Positions 20,285 through 33,969 of a stretch of DNA of 64,000 bases are shown piece by piece (within the stretch, counting starts at the first letter, position 1; each line of letters opens with the position of its first letter). Location of the stretch: positions 19,027,422-19,091,421 of the forward strand of contig NC_089318.1 of the NCBI RefSeq assembly GCF_036669915.1. The letters are read 5' to 3'. Origin of the DNA: Pocillopora verrucosa. Lineage: Eukaryota; Cnidaria; Anthozoa; Scleractinia; Pocilloporidae. The position numbers were made by a program, and so were the translations under genes. The notes under the pieces are model-generated. The model was not told the DNA's origin, did not search any database, and worked only from the letters and a program-made list of their open reading frames with translations.

Positions 20285-23200
20285 ATGGCGGCGGGTCAGA
20301 ATATTCCAGAGCTTGGAGGCTATGATTTTGAGTTTACAAGTGTAGGTCCCGATGATTTTGAATGCCCTGTGTGTCAGTTAACAATGAAAGATCCCATACA
20401 GATTGGAGGATGTGGCCACAGACTTTGTAAAATATGCTCAGAGAGCTTGTTGAGGTAAGGGCGAATCATTGTATGTCGAAACAAGTTACAACTAAAAACA
20501 ATCAAGCTTACTTGAAAGTTGAATAACGATATTGACCGGTTGAGTCACTTCCCAAGGGTATCATAGTGTGTCTCAGCTATACATAAGTAACTGCTAGATA
20601 GCTTTATCCAGCATAAAACAATTCAAACAGGTTCGAGTTTGGTGTGAGTAATTATGAATGCGACGGAAAGCTATCAAATATTACATGAAATAGTTGTTGG
20701 CTGCCTTTTAGGTGTCTTCGATTGCTTCAGCACAAGCACATTTAAGAGAGTCATCGAATGATATGATATTTCTTGTTTACTTTGTTAAATATGAATCGAC
20801 TTAAACTAATTATAATTTGTCTTTTAAATGCAAATGTTAATTACATGCAGCAAGTCCACCATTATACTTCCTCACGCGACAGAATATGGCTGAGCGATGA
20901 AAAACGCCAAGACTTGAAAGTAAATGATTATAATACACATGATGAACGATTGTTAATATTTTGTTTGCTTTCTGAATTTTTTTTGCCTGCTGTTGCAAAT
21001 TTCCTTCTTTCAGGAGCCATTCTCCAAAATGTCCAGTTGACAGACAGCCTCTTTCACGTGACAAGGTAATGACAACGTACAACTTCCTACTTGTGGGTCA
21101 CGCAAACTAGCGATTCCACGTTCTGCTCTCAGTGAACAGATCCTTAGGCATTTTAACGCACAACTCGAAACGCAGTTTCCTTCAAATGGGTGGCCCCTAT
21201 TGCAAAATGAAGTCAAAACAAAACATGTCACTGAGGCACAAGGGTAGGAAACAACGTTGCTCTTTCGTTTGTCACAAACGCAGAAATTTGTTTTAATTTA
21301 CATAGGATCCTCACTCTTCGACGTTCATGTTCATGTAAATGTTTGTGTTTTTATAAAATAAGCCAGATTCTTCGAGGGCAAACCCACTGAAAATTAAAGT
21401 TTATTTTGAAGCAATAGTCTGCATTTTCTATTGGTTTACCAGCTTAATAACTTACCTGGGATTTTGAAGAACACAAGGAAAGTTTGTAAACCGCGAGTTG
21501 GCGGAGGCAAGTGGTTGACAAACGTTTCTCGGGTTCTCCCAACATCATGGGTGGGTTATTACGCCGGTAAGTCGATAGAAAGTGCGTTCCATCGCTTAAT
21601 TATCTTCTACTCACCAATGTCTGTGTTTGATCACGGTTTACTGGGAGAAATGCTGGAAAAGTAGAATTGTCTTTATTACAAATAGAGTAAAAAACATATC
21701 CCTGTGTCTGGGTTATCAGATATTTCCAGATGTCGCTTTTCATCGCAAAATTTTGGATCTCGAGGTGAAATGTTCTTATGTTGGGTGTCCTTGGACTGGA
21801 GAACTCCGAGCTGTGCAGGTAATTTTCTACGTCGTATCCACTGTAAGGGCGTTGTCTATCACTTCATTTGCAGTGAATCCCAAAAATTAAAAAATCTCAA
21901 ACATTTTAAGAGAGGATGTCAGCATCCATCGAACAAATTTGAAATATTGTGGCAAGTCGCCTAAAATTCGTTTTCTCTCCTACTTTCGTATTTTGTAGCC
22001 CAATATGTCCTAATAATTGTGGTGTAGTTTTTGTGTGAAAATATATTTTAGTTTTCGAAAAAATGATTTTTTTCGTTCGACCGCTCAAATATACACATTT
22101 TCACCCTGAATATTACCTGAGTTGTGTGACCTCATGTAGCGAATTTACTTGACTTCCGGTATTTCTGTCAACATAATCCTTTGATTTATTATCTAAACTT
22201 AATCCCCTGTCATTATTGAAGCTGGCAAAGAAATATTTATTTTTTGGTGAATATTTTTGTCCGACATACTTTTTCTATGTCGAAAAGTAGCATCAAAACA
22301 AAGACAGTTTTAACAGTGACCGGTTTGACAGAATCTACTGAGCTTCTAGTTTTTAAAAGAAAAAAGGATGGTTATAAAGTTACTGTAAAAATTTCTTTGT
22401 GTATTTGTGTCGTTCTATTGTGAGATGAACTCGAAGTCCGGCAAAATTTACTTGCTAGCGACTATGAAATATACATCTTGTGCCTATTTGTCGCCACCGT
22501 TTACTGACATAAATCAATACAATTTGTAAAAAAATCTAGCATAATACTCTTACCTCATTTATTTACGACTTTTATGACCTGTTTTGATGATCAAGTTATG
22601 CTCTACCACATTTTAGCCAGATTTAATTTGCAGTTTATAAAACTTCTCCACATTATTATATCAGTTGCATGACAAGCGTGACAAATAAATTCAAAGATGA
22701 ATCAACCTCCAAATTACCGATAGATGGGTTTTTTTTTTCCCTCTTTGCATATCTATAAAAACCTTCCAAGATTACTGTATTCAGAAAACTAAAATGTCCA
22801 GATGCATCACTGATTCCTTTGCCGGCGGAAGTCAAAGAATGTTCACAAAAGTTAATTCTATTGACAAGCTACATACTGATTTAGCTAATTGATATGTTGT
22901 ATAAGCGTTTCATCCTACATGCTAACAAGGAGATTTCCTGACAAAACTTTTTCTCTTCACCAAAAATCACACCAAAATTTGACCTTGCTAAAGTGTACTG
23001 CACGTGTCGACCCGCCACAGAAGTTAGTTTATATTGAAGTTTAGTTACATGATGAAGACTTGATTTGCGTTTGTTCTAATTGCGAATTATAAATGTACTT
23101 GTTTTTTAGATCGAATAATTATTAAAGCTTGGCTTGATATTATACGATTTGTGGTGGTCATTTGATTTATCCGGTTCCGAGTAAGGAAACAAAGTACAAA

Positions 23201-26200
23201 TTTAATGTTAATGCGAAATGACTGTAAATTCCGTGACTACAGCGCTCTTTACGTGACATGCTTTAAAATTGACATGACAAAACGTTCTTCAGACCACCAA
23301 TCAGATTCTTTGCTTCCCACGCATTGAAAGACGATTTCACTCAACTCGGCAAAACCTCTTCCCATTTCACATTACAATTGAAATATGGGGTCTCTCTGCT
23401 GTGAAAACCACTCCATCGCTTGCTCATCTAGTTCGGGACACTTGGGAGTGAAACGGCCCATTTTTGCACCTCTTGCAGACATCTTAAGCTTGCCAGAAAG
23501 AATAGTCGCTTGGTCTCGTCTCCAGCGTCGCACCATGGACTCGCTAAGTCCATAATCTCAAGCGATTTCCGAGCTGTTTTCTACAGCTTCAGCCTCCGCG
23601 TTAACTTTTATCCTGAAAGCCATAGTATACGAAGAGTGGCGTGCTTTTGGCATGATGAGAAAAATAACGGTGACGAAAGAGATACTCGATTGAAACGTTA
23701 GTCAGGCTAAAGTAACTGAGGGTATTGTTGTGTTTCTACAGTTGCGTAGTAGTATTTACATCTTCACTGATTCGCTTTTTTTTCTTTTGAGTTTATTCTC
23801 ATTCATTAGCTTTTGTGTTCATTGAGCCATTTCCCAATTTTTTTCCCTTGAGGTTCGCTCACTCAAATGGCCGGTTACAATCAAGAATTTCGCTCTCGGC
23901 TTATAGCCGATGGTTTTGCGTTTTCTTTTGGACGACACGAGTCTTTTGGACAACACGAGTTGTTGGAAGGTCTCTAACTTTTAGGGTCTCGGCTTATAGG
24001 TGAAGAAATACGGTAGTGACCACAAAAGTAACATATTGTAATATTGTCAATTCAACATAAACAAAAATCTTCATACAGGGTAAATACTCATTTGTGTTGG
24101 TATCAATTATTGCGTGACTAGCTTATGATATACATGGGGTAGGGGAAAACACTACGTAAAACCTGGGCCTCTGGCAAAAAGTAATACCCAAGCGTAATCT
24201 AATAACCGAAACAGCTTACTGTTCTTATAAAATCATACATAAACAAGGTAAGGGTGTTAGTTTTTTTTTAACAAATTGTAGTGATTTTTGCCAATAAACG
24301 GTGGCGACAAGTAAGTACACCATGTACATTTCATAGTCGCTAGCAAGTAAATTTTGCCGGACTTTAAATTCGTCTCACGATAGAACGACACAAATACACA
24401 AAGAAATTTTTACAGTAACTTTATAACCATCCTTTTTTCTTTTAAAAACTAGAAGCTCAGTAGATTCTGTCATATCGGTCATTGTTAAAACTGTCTTTGT
24501 TTTGATGCTACTTTTCGACATAGAAAAAGTATGTCGGACAAAAATATTCACCAAAAAATAAATATTTCTTTGCCAGCTTCAATAATGACAGGGGATTAAG
24601 TTTAGATAATAAAACAAAGGATTATGTTGACAGAAATACCGGAGGTCAAGTAAATTCGTTACATGATTTCACACAACTCGGGTAATATTCAGGGTGAAAA
24701 TTTGCATATTTGAGCGGTCGAACGAAAAAAATCATTTCTTGAAAACTAAAATATATTTTCACAAAAAAACTACACCACAATTATTAGGAAATATTGGGCT
24801 ACAAGATACGAAAGCAGGAGAGAAAACGAATTTTGGGGACTTGCCGCTGTTTGTCTGATGCATGTTGACACCGGCTCTTAAGTTGTCTCCTACATAATAA
24901 GCAAGCATGCATTGCACTTATTCCTGCTACTCTTAACCATCGAGGCAGCAAGACATGATGTTATACGAAGCAGATAAGGGTAACTTGAGGAGCTCAACTA
25001 AACAGTTTCTTGCACAATAGTAACTATCTGGACTGAATAGCGGTGTTGTTTTAGTATTTGCAATCTGAAGTGTCGTGGTCAGCAGTTTGCGTGCGACATG
25101 ACAGATTTTCTTCCTGTCTGATAATCTTTAATAGGTGCCTGTTATACTAAACGTTTATTTAATATTTATCACTAGTCTTAGGGATATCTTTTTTATCAAT
25201 AAGTCACACGTAACATTCACATTTCTTTTCTAAGATCCTAAACCGTCAGTTAATCGATTGTTTCGCTGTCAATCAAGTCTCTCTTTTCTTTAGCCTGTTG
25301 TATGTCTTAGCAGATTGGATCATGATTACAGTGCAGTTTATTATCGATAAATAATGATTTCAGAAACATCAGTCAGAATGTCTGTTCAAAGTGGTGGAGT
25401 GTCCAAATGAAGGATGTAAAGAGAAGCTCACCAGGCGAGATATGAACAATCACATGACAACGGAATGTGTCTGGAGGGAAGTTAGTTGTGAATATTGTCG
25501 AGGATCATTTATCGTGAAAAACAAGCAGGTTTGTTAACAAAAACGTATTTCTTATATAGCTTCTACAAGGGTAGCATCTGAAAGTGGTGACGAATTTCAA
25601 TCTTTATTAAGTCAAGATTTTGTTAAGCTCTAGGTATCTTCTCTTATTTGATATAAAATTGTTACACGGAAACATCTTACTTAAATTGGGCTTAAATGTT
25701 GCGTCCGAAAACTTTGATCCCTTACTGATAAAAAAGTGGGTATTTTACTTCATAAATTTCGTTAGTACAACAACCTGTCTTTATTGGTCATAATTTTAAT
25801 AAGACGGAGAAAATTTTGAAAGCACATTAGCTATAAAAACTTCTTTTCGATTTTCTTCAGCAACATCATAACGTCTGTCAAATGTTTCCGGTTCAATGTG
25901 CCAACAATTGTGGTCTGAGTAATATTCCACGAGAAAAGGTAAAATTTATATTCTCAGTGATTCTCAGTAATTCTAACGAGAGTTTAACTGAATGTTCATG
26001 CACACAGCCCGCATGGGACATATTGCTGCGCTATCTGAAACGCCACAGGCTAAGTCTTGTTTTATGTGAGCAATTTGGAGACGTTCCGTGCTCAAGTGGT
26101 CAAAGAACATGCAATCTTGTTTTGAATATATTCCTGGCTTCAGTCAGAAGACATGAAGATCATCTTTTTCTGCCTTAAATGGGCTGCCAGAATTTAATCT

Positions 26201-29200
26201 AGGTAGCTCTATGATAGGGAAACAATCCATAACACCGTAACGATTCCTTCAAGGAAGTTTGCTCCGTTAAACTTTGGAGAGGAAATGCCTTACACTACTA
26301 GGGAACATTTTTAAAATTTGTCTTTGAATTCAGTTTCCTGATTCATACATTACGAAATCTAAGGAGTAATTTTGAGACGCCGAATGATTTGTTTTCGCTA
26401 TGCACGAATGAAGATTCCTGTGGCTGCTCACATAAGACTAAATCTTCTTGGCTCATATTCGTGATGACTGTCCTTTAACAGAAATTGATTGTAAATACAA
26501 GAACATAGGATGCCAAAATGCGGTATGAAACGGCTTTCAGTTTATATTAAATTGCAGGTTTGGCGGGGAGGTCGTATATGTTTGTATTGTATTTCCATAT
26601 CATGTTGTAAAATGAATTAAAACGTAATGTCAAATATGTAAAAATTTTTCATTTTGTAGGGTTTAAAAAATTCCTAATAACCTGTGCGGCAGTTGAATCA
26701 AACTGTTTATTGCTGGAAGGAACAAGTAGATCAATAATTGACAAAAATTTAATGTTTGGATTGTATTAAAAGAGTTTAATGACTACATCGTCTTTTTTTC
26801 AGTTTCCAAGAGAAAGAACGAAATCTCACTTAGAATCACACATGGAAAGCCACTTGAACTTAGCTCTGTGCAGCCTTGAGACCACTCAGAATCTGGTTAA
26901 AGATCAGTCAAAGCAGATTGAGCAATTGACATCCATATTCAAGGATCAGTTACAGCAGTTGATAAATCAGTCACAACAGTTGAATGATCAGTCACAGCAT
27001 ATAGAAAGATTGGTGGCCAAAAGTACAGAGCAGTCACAGCAGATAGCCAGTTTGATGGCCAAAGATTTGAATCATGCTCAACAAAATGAGCGATTGATGT
27101 CCTCTCTGAATGACCAGTCACAGCAGATAGCCATCTTAACGTCCACTGTGCAAGGTCTGGTGCAGCAGGTGGAACTTCTGACAGGCCAGGATCGATATCA
27201 AGCTGCAATGGTGGACCAAACCGCAACCAAACAAACGAAGGACCAGACAAACAAGATAGGGGCAACCAATGTCAATGTTAAAAAGTGTAAGTCTCTATAG
27301 AAACTGTGGCGCTGCGTCGATGGAAGGTATAGTAAGATATCTTTTTTTATCAACTGAGTTGGTGATGTAAATTGGCCACTGTAAAGAATTTCTTAAGCTG
27401 ACGTTTCGACCGGCAGCCCTTCGTCAGAGTGAATAGAGAAATGATTGCGTGTGTTTTATAGGCAGATAAAATGGAAGTCTCACCAATAATCACACTCTCA
27501 CTCATATCTAACACATTATTACCTGCAAAGTAAAGCACGTAGGAAGCGGCTAAAGCACGAAAGAAGTGTAGGGGGAAACACGAGACGCAATCGAGCCGCT
27601 TCCCACGTGCCTTACGATAGAACAAAGCAGAGTCAAGGCTTCTCTATTTATTTTATAATAAAGAATCCGTTAAATTCCCTACTCATTGCTTTCTATTTTT
27701 CAAAACAAACTTTCTTTCCAAATCGATCAACAGTGTCGTCAGCATGCTCTATACTCTCATAAAGCAAGCTACAATAAGCCAATCAGAATCCTTGATAGAA
27801 TGGTTCAATTAATCTGATTGGTTGAACAAGACTAAAGCTGTCAAAAATGTCAAACCATTAAAGTTCACAAACCATGAAAGTTCACAATCTCGAGTAGTTT
27901 ACAAACTGAAATAGTTCGGCAAGTCGAATCTAACGCTGTTGCCTGAAGTAATTTAGTCGCTAATAAAAAATCTGAAAGTGAAATGTTCGGTGAAATCCGG
28001 CCGAATTGTGGCTCATAAAAACACGCGAGTTTTTTTCCATGATAGATAGAAAACGTACTGCTCAAGGCGTATGTTTTATGAATGAGCAACAACCGAATTC
28101 ACAGGAATATAAAGATTGATCGGGATGACAGCGCCGTAAAACTCAGCTGCTGTGACCGATGTTGCCTTCCACTCAACGCATCGGAAAGGATACCAGAGCA
28201 AGCCCTTATTTGTTCCCTCGAAGGGCGGCCGATGTGATTTCTGAGGCTTGCTTCACCGCGATTACCGAAGACCGCCATGATGAGCTAGCCGTGTTGGAAC
28301 TCAGCATAATTGCAGTCGCTCTGACACCGTCATGATTGATGAATTTTAACAGTTATGCCAGTTTGGCTATACTTTTCATCATTCCCGTGTTGTTCTGTTT
28401 TGTTTTTGAACACGAAATTATATGTACTACACGAGTGTCAGCTTTGTTTTGATTTTTATTACCGTATGTAAGCTTGCAATCTAACTGAGTGTGAAAACCT
28501 TCAAAACTCGGAATGTCGATTTCTTTCTCTTTGAGGATTTTCGTCTCTGTTTACGTTATAATTACGCCAATAACGGCGCTTGACATGTTGCATACCTTTG
28601 TATAGTCCTTTTATTTGCCGACTCACTAGTTCCGATTGAATCACTCTGACGAAGGGCTAATGCTCGAAACGTCAGCCTTTTAACTCTACGATGGCCAATT
28701 TTCGTTTTCAACACAGTTGTTAACACCAAATTACCTGTTATACTCTCCCACCGACGCAGCACCATAGTTTCTTCAGAAACTTACCCCCTTTATTCATTTT
28801 TCTTGCTCTATGTTCTATACACTGGTAGAACACGCTGTTTCAACTAATGACAGCGCGCGTTATACCCGGACTTTATTAAAATATTTAGTAGGATTATTTT
28901 TTTGAGGGGAGGAAGGGGGTACTGGTGTGTACACTCGCTCATAAGCTAATATTACGGAGAGCTAAGTCATTTGAACTCTGAGTAAAACTACTGGGTTATG
29001 CTGGCCTTTATGACCTTGAATGAAGTCTAATTGATGATTGTGATGTATTTAGTATTGTGGTCGTTTAATTATCTATTGTTTTTGTTATTTATTACAGGTG
29101 ATACTATTAAACAGGGCTTCAAGCCTAAATCAATCCACTATATTGAAGTAGGTATGAAGGTATTGTTTGTTCAAAGGGTAAGGAAACTTCGAGGAACAGT

Positions 29201-30081
29201 CAAGTTCGTCGGACCTGGACTTACAAATTTCATCGGCGTAGAGTTAGATCCGTGTGAAGGTGAATATCGACATATGAATGTTGAAATGTACTGATAAAAT
29301 TAAGAGGAAGTAATTGGTCACAGTAAAAGTGAGTAAGTTTGTGAACTTGAAACTTTTAAAAAGACTGTACATTGACTGCTGTAAGTGTAAGTATCAAGTA
29401 TCTTTCGTTCAGAAGAGCTATTTTATACGCTTTGGTCTAGGGAGCTGTCTTGAAGCACTAACATTGATAGGCATCATAAAATTGTATTCTGAAGGCAATA
29501 AAACAAGAGTACTCATGGAGATTTAATACCGAGATAACCCGCACCAAGATCAAAACGTAGTCCTTTCATGATGACGGTTTGTGGGAGAAGGTTTTCCCCT
29601 CATTCATAATAAAACTAAACCTACATTTAGATTAAAACAACTGGTTAGTGTGTTTTTTAGTGTGTTTTTTTCAGATTCGCCTTTTGTAATGATTTTTTTT
29701 TTACCTTAGATAACTGAAAGTTTTTTTTTCTTCTTTCAGAAGTACCGATATGGTTAGGTCACCGTGAGAGCAACGGAACGTATGAGGGAAAAAGATACTT
29801 TAGCTGGTGGGTAATCTTATGTCTCCTGCTTAAGATAATTTTTTTAACCCAGAAATTCTTATTCGATTTATACGTCACATGACATCCATGGCGCCGGCGT
29901 ATGATATATTGATAAGGACAGAATTAATTCTGTAACGTCTCCATTTACTCATGCACATCTGTTTTCGGTTTGATTTATTAAAAATGACAAAAGTTCTTTT
30001 TTGTTTTTTGTATTAACCTTCAGTGCGCCAGGTAGAGGCCTCTTCATTGAGTTTTGTGAAGTTATTGAGTGTTACAGATGA
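20285..30081 (+). CDS. TRAF-type RING/zinc-finger/CAP-Gly protein, copy C (exon 6 acceptor lost)
   Basis: Exons: 20285-20454, 21014-21065, 21720-21818, 25364-25528, 25861-25938, relic exon 6 ending at 26522, 26803-27286, 29098-29259, 29740-29806, 30024-30081. Layout is as in copy B: RING, TRAF fingers, coiled coil (161 codons, the longest of the array) and CAP-Gly ending CAPGRGLFIEF and VIECYR. A deletion has removed the pyrimidine tract and AG before exon 6 (copy B has TTTTTGTTTTAG; here AATCTTCTTGGC). Exons 5, 6 and 7 are all phase 0, so skipping exon 6 keeps the frame and gives about 444 aa. Other changes: VACH to VAFH in exon 3 (probably not a zinc ligand) and an exon 7 end that encodes Cys instead of Gly at the junction. 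A 3-kb transposon sits in intron 3. Either a functional variant or an early pseudogene. Confidence 0.7.
21910..24877. mobile_element. TTAA-flanked DNA element with about 650-bp inverted repeats
   Basis: Intron 3 of copy C is interrupted relative to copies B and D. The insertion is flanked by TTAA (21906-21909 and 24878-24881), starts GAG and ends CTC. The outer ~650 bp at each side are inverted copies of each other (for instance GTCGAACGAAAAAAATCATTT at the right matches the complement near 22065). TTAA target duplication fits piggyBac or Kolobok; the 5' GAG terminus fits Kolobok (5'-RRG). The interior (22560-24230) has only two short frames of about 62 codons and no visible transposase, so it is probably non-autonomous. 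Absent from B and D, hence young. Confidence 0.8.
26881..27170 (+). repeat. Heptad-coding repeat in exon 7 of copy C
   Basis: Heptad units such as DQSKQIE, NQSQQLN, DQSQHIE and EQSQQIA repeat in frame, giving a coiled coil 25 residues longer than in copy B. It includes extra units absent from B (LMAKDLNHAQQNERLMSSLN). Confidence 0.7.
27287..28800. mobile_element. Inverted-repeat insertion in intron 7 of copy C
   Basis: Same structure as in intron 7 of copy B: antisense Penelope-like terminus directly at the splice donor, 1.2 kb of non-coding interior, and a sense terminus at about 28630-28790 (TCTGACGAAGGGCTAATGCT ... GAAACTTACCCCC). Near-identity with copy B shows it was copied with the unit. 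Confidence 0.65.
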
Positions 30082-31549
30082 CGATAGCAGTAATGTGGCT
30101 GCTGTTTCTTTGCTTCCAATGTGAAAGAACAAGAAAAGTCAGAACAGTCTCTGTCTACCATCTTGAGATGTTCGTTCACTGCTCATAGGAGATTTCGTCG
30201 ACCAATCACAGCAACTACTCCTTGGTCCGTTTGTTTGTAAATTCAATAGAAGTTAACATAAGTTAACATAGCTCGTCAAAAGGCTCGTAGAATTTCAAAG
30301 ATTTTACAAACGTATGGTATTAAAGAATTGCATCTTACTCCTGTTGCAATCTCTTTTGATGCAGGTGTTCATTCGTCGGTCATCATAATTAGCTTGTAAG
30401 CTTATCCCGCCGTCAACATCCTTTAAACATTTTTATGTGACTCAACGTCATGGTCTCTCGTTCACTTTCATCGAAAAGGCCTAGATCTGAAATTAACCAA
30501 TTGCTACCCGAGTTTCGAGTCAAATAACTGTTACACACTTCAATATAAGAAATTTATGAAAAGCGCAGGTAGCCTTTGGTGACAACTGTTGACTTAGCGG
30601 AAAAATAGACGCGTGTTGATGACCAAGTGCAGATAAAAAGCAAAGCAAAAGTTCTTACTCTACCCAAAGGCACCTCCACCCTAAAATAAGTCCGCAAAAA
30701 ATTTAAGATTAAGCTGTCTGGGACAAGTTTTCAATAACAGAGGAAAAATGATAACATCAACAAACGCTTTGTACATTAATTAACTGAAGATGACAGAAGT
30801 TTCTGTCGAAACATGTATTACAGACTCAAAAGTTTTGCCTCTTTCTTTAAATTCTTATCGATCAACGACAATATAGCAAAACAAAAAAAATTATATAAAT
30901 TTCGTATCCGTCAATACCCATCTGAATTCTTAAATGCAAGTGAAGCCATTCGCTGTACAAAGCTCACCAGCTCAAAAAATGAGTAGATGAGGATGTAAAG
31001 GAAGATTGAAAATAGCGTGTATTGCATTGGTAGCATAACTGCAATATATGCTCACAAAAATAATTGGTGCTGGGCATCTTTGAATCGTGCATTCATGACA
31101 AAGCCGGAGAATTGATAATGGTGAATATTTAATTTTTCATGAATGTAACAACCTGCTCGTTAAATCTATGAAAGCTCATAATTACTTTAATAAAAGGTAC
31201 GTATTCTTGGTTGTCAGTCTACAACAACACAAGTTGCCAATATGAAGGATGAATACAGTAAATTAAATATTGAAAAGAAAAAAGAAACCAAATGTGTATT
31301 AATTTTTGAAAAACGTTAAACTCATCAATCTTCGTCTTGAAATAACAAGGATGCGTTTATTTCTCTGATTTTTTCATGCAATTTTCCAAGGCTCATGGTT
31401 TCTCTCCCCTTTCTGTCGTGTTTACTCAGAGTATTTAGTAGGATTTGCACGTGGTTTATTTTTTCAATATAAGTTTTCCCTTGCAAGTTATTTTGCTTTT
31501 TGATACAAATCACTTTTTGGATCAGGAAATGTTTTACACAAATCTAATT
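30082..31549. other. Intergenic spacer, unit C
   Basis: Matches the spacer of unit B without the 1.4-kb insertion at 15421-16800. A candidate ATTAAA poly(A) signal for copy C is at 30319. A minus-strand frame at 31325-31513 has no recognisable domain. No gene supported. Confidence 0.45.
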
Positions 31550-31933
31550 TCAGTGTGAACCCTTATAGTTGAGACCGTCTGTATAAACCTTAAGCTTAGT
31601 GTACTCTGGTGATATTGTGGCGTCATTGCTGCAGTAGAATCTTACCATACGTGACATACTCAAATGAACTAAGACAGTGTTTGATACCTCATCGCAGCTG
31701 GGATCCAAACCGTTGATCACCTCCTTAACATCAGTTTTGTTGCATCCTGTTCGAGTTTCTTTAAGTTTATGATTCTTGTGAAAACAATAGTTTAATGGAT
31801 GGAAGAGGGACCCTCCCGAAACCACGGGACTTTTACGAGGGAGGCCTCCTTGCTTAATAAAAAAAAGATGTATTTGCGAGCGATACGCGTTCATTGGGAA
31901 TATTTCTGTTGCCAAATCATCAATCTTGATCAT
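31550..31933 (-). other. Conserved unidentified open frame, unit C
   Basis: A 127-codon minus-strand frame, longer partner of 17383-17658; within the shared part the two differ at only a few residues (for example VSDT versus VSNT). It starts at the stop codon of the LINE relic upstream. Its N-terminal part (FPMNAYRSQIHLFF) also recurs at 54936-55205 as FPMNAYRLQTHFF. No family recognised; it may be LINE 3' sequence open by chance. Confidence 0.3.
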
Positions 31934-32217
31934 CAGTATATCAATCGATTTAGCAAAGGACTTTGAAGATGTCTTTTTAAAGAAAAAAGAGTTTCAAAAT
32001 GCCTAATGAGGCAAGGAATTCCAAATTTTGGTCCTTGAAAAAAACACAAAAAAATATTTGACATTGGTTCGAAATTGATGATATCGGTAATCAATGCCTT
32101 TTCTGGTGAGATACGAATGTGCGAAGTTATTGGTGACAAATAGATTGAGAAATGAAGGCAGAAGTAAGCGGTTATGATAGAAAAAAAATAAATGATGTTA
32201 TGGAACCACAACCTCAT
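31933..32217 (-). mobile_element. LINE reverse-transcriptase C-terminal relic, unit C
   Basis: Minus-strand frame reading ITDIINFEPMSNIFLCFFQG, PKFGIPCLIRHFETLFSLKR and HLQSPLLNRLIY. One frame shows the GPK segment and another the WNSLP-type residues, so it is frameshifted like its unit B partner. Non-functional. Confidence 0.6.
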
Positions 32218-32649
32218 CCCTTAAGTTCCAAAAAGGAATATTTCAAGCGGATGCCTTCTTCGCCCAACTAAATTTTGTTAACATAAGAAGATGATTTCAC
32301 TTTCGCCTTATTGATTTAAGTTCCTATATTAAAAGCGTAGTCATTCACTGGAAATCCGGTCTTTTTTTTAATTTTAAGAAAGAGAACCGTTACGGTGCTT
32401 CACATCTATAAAGTTGTTTACATGAATCGATAATTAAATGTAGTGAAGAAAAATCATCTTGCTTGGTAATAACAAAAACTGCCTGCTCGTCAAGAAATGA
32501 TGCCGGCAAACCGAGTGTAAACGATTTACTTATTAACCTGCTGAAGTCGTAAAGGAGAAGATCATGCATTATGCAGATCAATAGAAATCGCGTATGAATG
32601 ACTCTTATGCGTGTTTGACAACTCACGTGGAATTGGCTAATACGAATAG

Positions 32650-33412
32650 TTCGTCTTCAACATTCTGTTGTCATTTAGTGCAACTCTATTGAACTCGCTG
32701 ATCCTTGTCGCTCTCCTCAAAGAATCTTCCCTTCATCCGCCGTCCAAAATGCTGCTCTGTAGCCTCTCAGCAACTGATCTTTGCGTTGGACTGGTAGCAC
32801 AACCTGTGGCTGTTTCTTAGTGGTTGTCGGCGGTATACGAACAAAGGGACATTTGCCGCATCTCATTGATGTCAAGTTTCATGGTAGGGTATAGTTTGAG
32901 CAAGCAGCGTGGACAGACTTCAAAGCGTACAGTTGTCGCTACAGTTATAACAGATGTGCGATTTATTTTTGGAATTTTCTCATTTCCTTACGGTGCAGCT
33001 CTCTAGCGATTCCTCTTTGCTTATTGATATCCGTTTTCTAGAATACCTGGATCTTCTTCACTCTTCGTCACCATCACGCGTAGGTACCGACAATACTTTA
33101 TCCACCATATGATCAACGTAACCAAATAATTCCTCATGAAACTCCATTGAACACGTCGCGAAACAGGAAAGCAGTAGCAAGTGTACTGTGGCCGCAGTTG
33201 GCTTTAGTCGCTTGCTACCTGTCCCACGGCCTAGTGGAGGCTTTGTTTACTCATAGCAGACAATCCTCATTAATTTTTTTTGCAAGGCAACTTACAGGGA
33301 CATTGGTAAACTTACACTCATCCCCGAACACGATCCTTTATTGCTGGAAAATTAGAAAAGTGAGACAAGCAGTAAAGGACAGAATTAAAAAGAAATGCTG
33401 TTTAAGAAAATA
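32650..33412 (+). pseudogene. Class A GPCR pseudogene, unit C
   Basis: TM1-TM2 sequence as in unit B (SATLLNSLILVALLKESS ... LLCSLSATDLCVG), with a TAG just after AQPVAVS near 32818. The TM3/DRY segment is deleted. A TM4 relic (KQRGQTSKRTVVATVITDVR) lies near 32906-32960. ICL3 to TM7 is open at 33147-33410: RNRKAVASVLWPQLALVACY, then SSPNTILYCWKIRKVRQAV, where NPxxY has become NTILY. Clearly inactive. Confidence 0.75.
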
Positions 33413-33969
33413 GTTCCTATTTAAAGCTGTCAGGTGCAAGAGTAAAGGAAAGGAAAATTCATAACAGCTCATACGTGTCTTAACTTGCAAATCCCACCTA
33501 AAGTCGTATTCGAGGATTGCTTCAATGTTGTAGTTTGCTTAATTGTCACAGACTGAAATATAAATGAAGGTTACTGGCCTTCTTGTACGCCTCTTCCAGT
33601 GGATACTTATGTCAGAGACACAAAAATGTGTCTTATGACTTAAAGTTCAGGTTATTATATTATGATGCAGCTGGAAATAATCGCTACAAACTCAAGATAA
33701 GTACATACGTATTTGACTTATTCATTCATAATGTTTTTATGGCTACTTTTCTGCTTGGAAAGCAAGTATGATTCAAAGGGTATTATTGATGTACTTAGGA
33801 ATTACACTGGAACCTGTCTTTCGAAAAATAAAGTCCACCCAATAGCTATTTATGACACTTCTCCTACTATCGAGTGTTTTCCTTGCGTGACATATTCGCT
33901 ACCAGCAAATAATTCAACTAAAAAAGTTCTTTTCGTTTACATCTTTCAGATACCCCTAAATACTCTTTA

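Noticed and set aside
23510..24003. Possible transposase inside the TTAA element
   Set aside because: Only two short frames of about 62 codons; no catalytic motif or helix-turn-helix that I can recognise.
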